From contig NZ_MLFK01000005.1 of NCBI RefSeq assembly GCF_001879205.1, positions 744,001 to 808,000 of the forward strand: 64,000 nucleotides of DNA, written 5' to 3'. A program made the translations under genes and the position numbers. Positions 59,383 through 64,000 of the stretch are shown here, piece by piece (position 1 is the first letter of the stretch; each line of letters starts with the position of its first letter). The DNA is from Flavobacterium johnsoniae. GTDB lineage: Bacteria > Bacteroidota > Bacteroidia > Flavobacteriales > Flavobacteriaceae. A model generated the notes under the pieces. That model made no database searches and had not been told where the DNA came from. It saw only the letters and a program-made list of their open reading frames with translations.

Positions 59383-59820
59383 ATGTATGCAATCGTAGAG
59401 ATAGCAGGGCAACAATTTAAAGTAAGCAAAGACTTAAAGGTTTATGTTCACCGTTTAGCTAATGAAGAAGGTTCAAAAGTTTCTTTTGACAAAGTTCTTT
59501 TATTAGATGACAATGGAAATGTAACTTTAGGCGCCCCAGCTATAGAAGGTGCTTCAGTAGAAGCTAAAGTGTTACAACACTTAAAAGGAGATAAAGTTAT
59601 CGTTTTCAAAAAGAAAAGAAGAAAAGGATACAAAAAAAGAAATGGTCACAGACAATATCTTACTCAAATTGTAATTGAAGGTATTACTGCAGCAGGAGGA
59701 ACTAAAAAAGCAGCAGCTAAAAAAGCAGTTGTAGCAGAAGATGCAGCTACTGAAGAAGTAGAAGCTCCAAAAGCGAAAAAAGCAGCTCCAAAAGCAAAAA
59801 AAGAAGCTACTAAAGAATAA
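59383..59820 (+). CDS. rplU: 50S ribosomal protein L21
   Basis: 145 residues. The first about 103 residues are the L21 fold (MYAIVEIAGQQFKVSKD, GDKVIVFKKKRRKGYKKRNGHRQ). The remaining about 40 are an Ala/Lys/Glu-rich tail with a PKAKKAAPKAKK repeat, absent in E. coli L21 (103 residues) but common in Bacteroidota. The tail would project from the ribosome surface. First gene of the universal rplU-rpmA pair. Confidence 0.97.
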   Translation: MYAIVEIAGQQFKVSKDLKVYVHRLANEEGSKVSFDKVLLLDDNGNVTLGAPAIEGASVEAKVLQHLKGDKVIVFKKKRRKGYKKRNGHRQYLTQIVIEGITAAGGTKKAAAKKAVVAEDAATEEVEAPKAKKAAPKAKKEATKE

Positions 59821-59844
59821 TAACAATATTTAAACTCATACGTC

Positions 59845-60105
59845 ATGGCTCACAAGAAAGGTGTCGGTAGTTCGAAGAATGGTAGAGAATCAGAATCAAA
59901 ACGTTTAGGCGTTAAGATTTATGGTGGTCAAGCTGCTATTGCTGGAAACATCATCGTTAGACAAAGAGGTTCAAAACATAATCCAGGTGAAAACGTTTAC
60001 ATCAGTAAAGATCATACTTTACATGCAAAAGTTGATGGAGTTGTTAAGTTCCAAAAGAAAAGAGATAACAAATCTTATGTATCTATCCTTCCATTCGAAG
60101 CATAA
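59845..60105 (+). CDS. rpmA: 50S ribosomal protein L27
   Basis: 86 residues beginning [20 protein letters not shown], with no cleavable N-terminal extension, so it is the plain form rather than the Firmicutes pre-protein. It stabilises tRNA at the peptidyl transferase centre. Starts 24 bases after rplU and is followed by a terminator. Confidence 0.98.
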   Translation: MAHKKGVGSSKNGRESESKRLGVKIYGGQAAIAGNIIVRQRGSKHNPGENVYISKDHTLHAKVDGVVKFQKKRDNKSYVSILPFEA

Positions 60106-60127
60106 TCATTAGATAAATTATTATAAG

Positions 60128-60157
60128 AAACCCGTTCTGAAAAGAGCGGGTTTTTTT
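60128..60157 (+). terminator. Terminator after rpmA
   Basis: AAACCCGTTCT (60128-60138) pairs with AGAGCGGGTTT (60143-60153, one G-U) around GAAA, then a T run. Confidence 0.9.
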
Positions 60158-60201
60158 ATTTTTAACGCTTTCCTAATTGATGCTTATTCTCTTTAAAAAC
60201 T

Positions 60202-60209
60202 TACATTTG
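60202..60209 (+). promoter_or_regulatory. -7 box for the 430-residue membrane protein gene
   Basis: TACATTTG (TAnnTTTG), with TTG near 60177-60179, 22 bases upstream. Confidence 0.55.
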
Positions 60210-60233
60210 TTAATTGTCTTTAAATTTTAGAAG

Positions 60234-61526
60234 TTGAAAAAAATAATCCTATTTATAGTATTGTCTTGTGTTAGTGTTTATGGAAAAACAGTTACGGACA
60301 GTGTTGCTACGCACTTGAGTTCGCTAAATGAAAAGCAGAAAAATATTTTATATGAATTTGAGATTCTAAAAAACAATGGTTTTAGTACAGATCAATTTTG
60401 GCTTAAAAATAAAAACCATTTTCCGCAATTGGATGATGCCCTGAGAGATGAATTGGCGAAACAGGTCTTCGTAAATTCTCATATAGTTTATTCCGCGCCG
60501 AAAGATGCCGCAATTCAATTTTGGATGCAGACACAACTGCTTACAAACTGGATGTTTTATTTGTCGGCATTTATTGCCATTTGTGCTCTTATTGCCTTGT
60601 TTAAAAAATATTGGAGCTTGTTGATTGAAGTTTTGATTAAGAATCTGACTCCTTTGTTTAGATTTTTGTTTTCGCCTGTTTTATTAACCTATGAGTTGTT
60701 TTTAATTGGGGTAGTCTGCGTAATTTATGGTTGTATTATTGATGAATTTGTGCTGAGAACGGTGATTATTCATTTGGGGTTATTTTTATTGTGGAGTCAG
60801 TCGACAGCAATATTTACCAAAGTATATTGGGTTAAAAAGTATGTTTTAGAAATAGAAAATAAATTTTGGGGAAAAGATCCGTGGGAAACTGTAAAAACAA
60901 TATGTCTGCCTGCTGCTATTGTTACATTGGCTTTAGTGTATATATTATATAAAGTTCCTTCAGATGTTTTTTATAATTACGAGATCGTGGTATCGGGAAT
61001 TGCAGCAGTTTATGCTTTGCCGTTTTGGCGTTCTTTAGAGAAGTATTTATGCCCAGTTTTGTTTCCTTGGCAAAGTGATTATAGCGCGAGAAGTATAAAA
61101 TCTCTTGGGGCTTGTACGGTTATAGCTCTTTTTATTACCGTTGTACTTGTGTGTCAGTGGAATGCTGTTTTTTATAATGTAATAACAGCTTTGACAGGTT
61201 TATTGTTATTGTCATTCTTGATATTGTCTTCAAAAATAAATTTTAGATATAATTATCGAAATTATTATTATTTGCAGTTTGTAACTATTCTTTTTCTTGC
61301 GGCAGCTTTTTTATATAGTTATCATGTTCGTTTAAATGAAATTATATGGTTTTCCCTGATAGGAACCAGTATATACATCATGCTAAAATATTTAGAAGTA
61401 AGTTCGTTTTTCTCCGATTGGAAAAGAGGAAAGGCATGGGCGTGGAAATTATTAGGTTTAGCTGGCTTACTATGGCTGCTTGGGAAAGGGATTTTGTATA
61501 TTTCTAAATTCCTTTTTATTAGTTAG
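60234..61526 (+). CDS. Uncharacterised polytopic membrane protein with N-terminal signal
   Basis: 430 residues. Residues 1-18 look like a signal peptide (VLSCVSVYGK), then about 85 soluble residues (VATHLSSLNEKQKNILYEFEILKNN), then about ten hydrophobic helices to the C-terminus. I recognise no family or catalytic motif. The TTG at 60234 follows a good promoter. It is a single-gene unit. Confidence 0.7.
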   Translation: MKKIILFIVLSCVSVYGKTVTDSVATHLSSLNEKQKNILYEFEILKNNGFSTDQFWLKNKNHFPQLDDALRDELAKQVFVNSHIVYSAPKDAAIQFWMQTQLLTNWMFYLSAFIAICALIALFKKYWSLLIEVLIKNLTPLFRFLFSPVLLTYELFLIGVVCVIYGCIIDEFVLRTVIIHLGLFLLWSQSTAIFTKVYWVKKYVLEIENKFWGKDPWETVKTICLPAAIVTLALVYILYKVPSDVFYNYEIVVSGIAAVYALPFWRSLEKYLCPVLFPWQSDYSARSIKSLGACTVIALFITVVLVCQWNAVFYNVITALTGLLLLSFLILSSKINFRYNYRNYYYLQFVTILFLAAAFLYSYHVRLNEIIWFSLIGTSIYIMLKYLEVSSFFSDWKRGKAWAWKLLGLAGLLWLLGKGILYISKFLFIS

Positions 61527-61527
61527 A

Positions 61528-62037
61528 TTAAATATTGTTTTCTTTTTTCCATTTGCGGATTCTTCCTCTGGCATTGTTGTAGGGAGAAGCGGTATTAAAT
61601 TGTATCATTCTGCCAAGTGTCCATTTTTCGTACCACGCAGCACCGTATAATTCAGCATTTGATTTTTGTTCTATTAAAGAAAGGATCTTGTTTACTGTGC
61701 CGTCTAGTTTAGTGCATAAAGTTTGGAAATCATTATTTTCATAGTCTTTGTAGAACTTTTGTGCCAATTTTCCCAGTTCATTCCACTTGTAGCCTGTTTC
61801 GGGGAAATCAACCGCTTCGTTGTTGTTTTTCTTAATATTCTACTTTAGCACCAGCTCTCCCCATCCTGTTAGATAAGAAAGAAGATTGTTGATGCTCATC
61901 ATGGTGCCCTTTGCATGGCCTTCCAGATTTAAAATTGTGGTCAGCTCAACCGGAATGTCTGAAAGGTCTTTTTTGAGTTTATTATAATTGGTCTTGATTG
62001 CAATTTGCAATTCATCTTTATTTGCAGGAACAGCCAT
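61528..62037 (-). pseudogene. ClbS/DfsB family protein interrupted by an in-frame stop
   Basis: From ATG 62037 the frame reads 65 residues (MAVPANKDELQIAIK ... GWGELVLK) to TAG at 61840-61842, then continues in the SAME frame to 61528: NIKKNNNEAVDFPETGYK, WNELGKLAQKFYKDYEN, ... LGRMIQFNTASPYNNARG. Together it is a full ClbS/DfsB (DUF1706) four-helix protein of about 169 residues. Family members usually have Trp at the stop position (ELVLKW), so TGG to TAG is the likely change. Alternatives are a recent nonsense mutation, sequencing error or readthrough. Members are linked to stress resistance or small-molecule protection. Confidence 0.85.
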
Positions 62038-62062
62038 AATTTTGCAGAATATAACTTTTTAT

Positions 62063-62070
62063 CAAATATA
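62063..62070 (-). promoter_or_regulatory. -7 box for the ClbS/DfsB gene
   Basis: Minus-strand TATATTTG (TAnnTTTG); leader about 20 bases to 62037. Confidence 0.5.
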
Positions 62071-62075
62071 AGTAA

Positions 62076-62118
62076 AAAGCAAAAACCTTTGGTAAAGGAG
62101 TGAACTTTGCCAAAGGTT
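62076..62118 (-). terminator. Terminator of the AsmA-like gene
   Basis: AACCTTTGGTAAAG (62084-62097) pairs with CTTTGCCAAAGGTT (62105-62118, one G-U). On the minus strand the hairpin is followed by a T-rich stretch. Confidence 0.75.
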
Positions 62119-62160
62119 ATTTGATTATGCTAAGTGGATAAGAATTTGAATTGTTAAGTG

Positions 62161-64000
62161 TTATTCAGTATCCTTGGTTTCTTCTAGATCTTCAGTCTTG
62201 CGGCCTACTTTTACTTTAGGACTGTTTTGAGTTCCTGTAACAGTCAGCGGAATTCCGAATATGCCAAACGGAGGGAGTCCTAAGCGCATTTTTAAGTTCA
62301 GTTTTCCGTCTAAGCTTGTTGTGCCTTCAATTCTTGGCCTAAAGCCTGCAAATTTAAATTTAAAGCGTTCTACAGTTATAATATTATTTTTGACAGTAGT
62401 TTTAATATCTACTTTTGAAAGGTCAGGATTTTTCATTGATTCGGAGTTGGTTTGTTTGCTTACAGCAGTAAACATTTTCAAGCCTCTAACTTTTACATCT
62501 TTTACAGAAAGAGTTCCGCCTCCGGCCAGCGATGGGTAAACAGGCTCCATATTTCCGTTTAAACGGCCTTTTAATTGGTAATCCAAAGAAACAATTCCTT
62601 GTGCCTTTTCAGCAGCACTTGCCATTTTTCTGAAAACTTCAATTTCGTTATATGCTCTTTTGATGTCAAAATCGGAAGCTTTTATAGTATAATCAAAATT
62701 GGCTTTTTGAGGTGTTACGGCTTGATAGTTAGCATTCATGACTACTTTGCAGCCAATTAAATCAAAGCCGGTATTCTGCATTGTTAATTTGCCTTTATTC
62801 ATAGTTAAATGACCCGTTGCATTCTGAAGATTCAGTTTGTCAAAATTTACTTTTTGGGCATTGGCTAATAATTGTAAATTTAGATTTGTTGGGATAATGA
62901 TAACACCTGTTTGTTTTGTTTCTGTCTTTGTTTCTGTTTTTTGGGTTGTCGTTTCGGTTACAGATGTTTCTGCAGATGTATTCGACATAAATTCATCTAC
63001 ATTTATATAACGTGCAGAAACTTTAAAAGAGCCTCTTAAAATGCCTGTATTTGTTGTAGCATAGTTGAAAACATTCTGCAGATAACCGTTCATTTTAAAA
63101 TCAGATTGTCCGTATGCAGCCAGGAAGTTGTTGAACGACATTTTATCCTGATTGATTTTGAAAATGCCTTCTTTAATTATGAATTTTTTAGGCAGATATT
63201 CTGATGCTACTCCAATGTTTCTTAACTCCAGAGTTCCTTTGTTGTGTAATTTGCTGTAATTGCCTTTTTCGGCGTCGCTTTGTCTTCCTTTCAAAACCAG
63301 ATCAGCTTTTATGAAGCCGTCTAAGTCCAGTCCTTTTTGAGAAAATACTTTATAGATTCGGTTTACATCCAGTTCTCCTTTGGCTTTAATATCGTATGTT
63401 AAGTCATTAAAATCACTTAAGTCAGCTTCTACAAAAACAGGTTTTCCTTCAAAAGTAAATTGAGCAGGTTTTAGTTTGACTTTTAAATCGCCAAAAGTTC
63501 CTTTTTGGTTGTCGATATTAGTTTTTACAGTAATATTGGTAATCGGATTTGGGTAATATTTTGTTTTTACGTACCCATTTTCTAAATCAAGCACTCCTTT
63601 GGTAACAGGAAAAAGCTTGTTTTTCTGGTCAAATTTACCATTTGCCTGAACATCTCCGGCCAAAGATCCTTTTAATTCTATGTCTGGAATTCCAAGTGCT
63701 TTTGTTAGTTTTTCGAGATCAATTTTTGCTTTAAAATCAGCATTTATTTCAGGGGTGTTTACGCCTTTTACAAAGAATTTAGATTTTAAATAATCTTTAT
63801 TAATGTTTAGCGACAGGTTTTTAGCGTCAACCGTTACAAGGTCCGGATTTAAAGAAGGAACCTTTGTTTTAATATCTAAATTTAAATTAGAAACAGGAAA
63901 GGCGCTTTTATTATAATTCACAAAACCATTGTCAATTTTTACATCGAGATTTAAATCAGGAGCCATATTTTGTGAAGTGATGTAGTTTCCTTTTAAAGTT
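62161..64000 (-). CDS. AsmA-like family protein (partial, 5' end beyond window)
   Basis: About 613 residues are visible with no stop before the right edge, so the start lies outside. The visible part is a repeated beta-rich chain (LKGxxNGxx, YDIKAKGELDVNRI, FRPRIEGTTSLDGKLNLKMRLGLPPFGIFG) with the AsmA/DUF3971-like C-terminal region ending in polar residues. A Thr/Glu-rich linker (TSAETSVTETTTQKTETKTE) interrupts it. AsmA-like proteins are thought to bridge the inner and outer membranes for lipid transport. Confident to family level only. Confidence 0.8.
   Translation of the reverse strand, partial: TLKGNYITSQNMAPDLNLDVKIDNGFVNYNKSAFPVSNLNLDIKTKVPSLNPDLVTVDAKNLSLNINKDYLKSKFFVKGVNTPEINADFKAKIDLEKLTKALGIPDIELKGSLAGDVQANGKFDQKNKLFPVTKGVLDLENGYVKTKYYPNPITNITVKTNIDNQKGTFGDLKVKLKPAQFTFEGKPVFVEADLSDFNDLTYDIKAKGELDVNRIYKVFSQKGLDLDGFIKADLVLKGRQSDAEKGNYSKLHNKGTLELRNIGVASEYLPKKFIIKEGIFKINQDKMSFNNFLAAYGQSDFKMNGYLQNVFNYATTNTGILRGSFKVSARYINVDEFMSNTSAETSVTETTTQKTETKTETKQTGVIIIPTNLNLQLLANAQKVNFDKLNLQNATGHLTMNKGKLTMQNTGFDLIGCKVVMNANYQAVTPQKANFDYTIKASDFDIKRAYNEIEVFRKMASAAEKAQGIVSLDYQLKGRLNGNMEPVYPSLAGGGTLSVKDVKVRGLKMFTAVSKQTNSESMKNPDLSKVDIKTTVKNNIITVERFKFKFAGFRPRIEGTTSLDGKLNLKMRLGLPPFGIFGIPLTVTGTQNSPKVKVGRKTEDLEETKDTE

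Overview
The window is about 34% G+C by eye and almost certainly comes from a Flavobacterium species (Bacteroidota). Three gliding genes are present (gldA alone; gldE-gldD behind mutY-ssb, the order known from F. johnsoniae). Many genes are preceded by the Bacteroidota sigma -7 box TAnnTTTG, Shine-Dalgarno motifs are scarce, TonB-receptor and SusC-style outer-membrane proteins occur, and the families (DUF3078, split MetH, M16 pair) are typical of Flavobacteriia. I see no rRNA, tRNA, CRISPR array, insertion sequence or prophage.

Layout. 1-1200: an RDD membrane protein and an Rrf2 regulator. 1224-11352: a sulfur-assimilation block. Two TauE/SafE-type permeases stand back to back. The rightward one leads cysH (APS-reductase type), cysD, cysN, a siroheme sulfite reductase, a uroporphyrinogen-III methyltransferase, a siroheme synthase-type dehydrogenase and a ferredoxin-NADP reductase. 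There is no APS kinase, which fits direct reduction of APS. 11681-18459: a methionine block with a SAM-I riboswitch, MetH split into two genes with an unknown small membrane protein between them, metF and a methyltransferase. 18643-25632: a dicarboxylate symporter, a PLP decarboxylase, a TonB-type receptor, gldA and a small beta-barrel. 25862-28802: metE divergent from an Lrp/AsnC regulator. 29004-33602: pyruvate formate-lyase, its activase and a dGTPase. 33677-39615: DUF3078 protein, dxs, a TonB-like lipoprotein, a Fic protein with its own wHTH, a deaminase and a possible SUKH protein. 39814-47974: alpha-2-macroglobulin and PbpC. 48349-54110: RNase G, a 30-residue basic protein too short for routine ORF calling, HU, mutY, ssb, gldE, gldD. 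54180-64000: a metal-binding lipoprotein, an EamA permease, an M16 pair, L21/L27, an unknown membrane protein, a ClbS/DfsB gene broken by one in-frame stop, and a partial AsmA-like gene.

How it fits together. Sulfate is activated by CysDN, APS reduced by CysH, sulfite reduced by the siroheme enzyme, whose cofactor genes follow directly and whose electrons plausibly come through the FNR. The resulting sulfide feeds homocysteine, methylated by MetH (riboswitch-controlled) or MetE (apparently Lrp-controlled), with methyl groups from MetF.

The most unusual content is non-coding: three copies of a structured element resembling the Flavo-1 RNA motif, three copies of a palindrome whose outer base pair changes in a compensated way, an identical 31-base repeat in inverse orientation at two sites, several long inverted repeats, and at least ten intergenic regions made of short degenerate direct repeats. 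In coding sequence, the items most worth checking are the HEPN-like tail on the sulfite reductase, the operator array at the Fic promoter, and the unknown protein between the MetH halves. I did not find a convincing new multi-gene defence or biosynthetic system; these are single-locus observations. All family calls are from motif recognition, not database searches.
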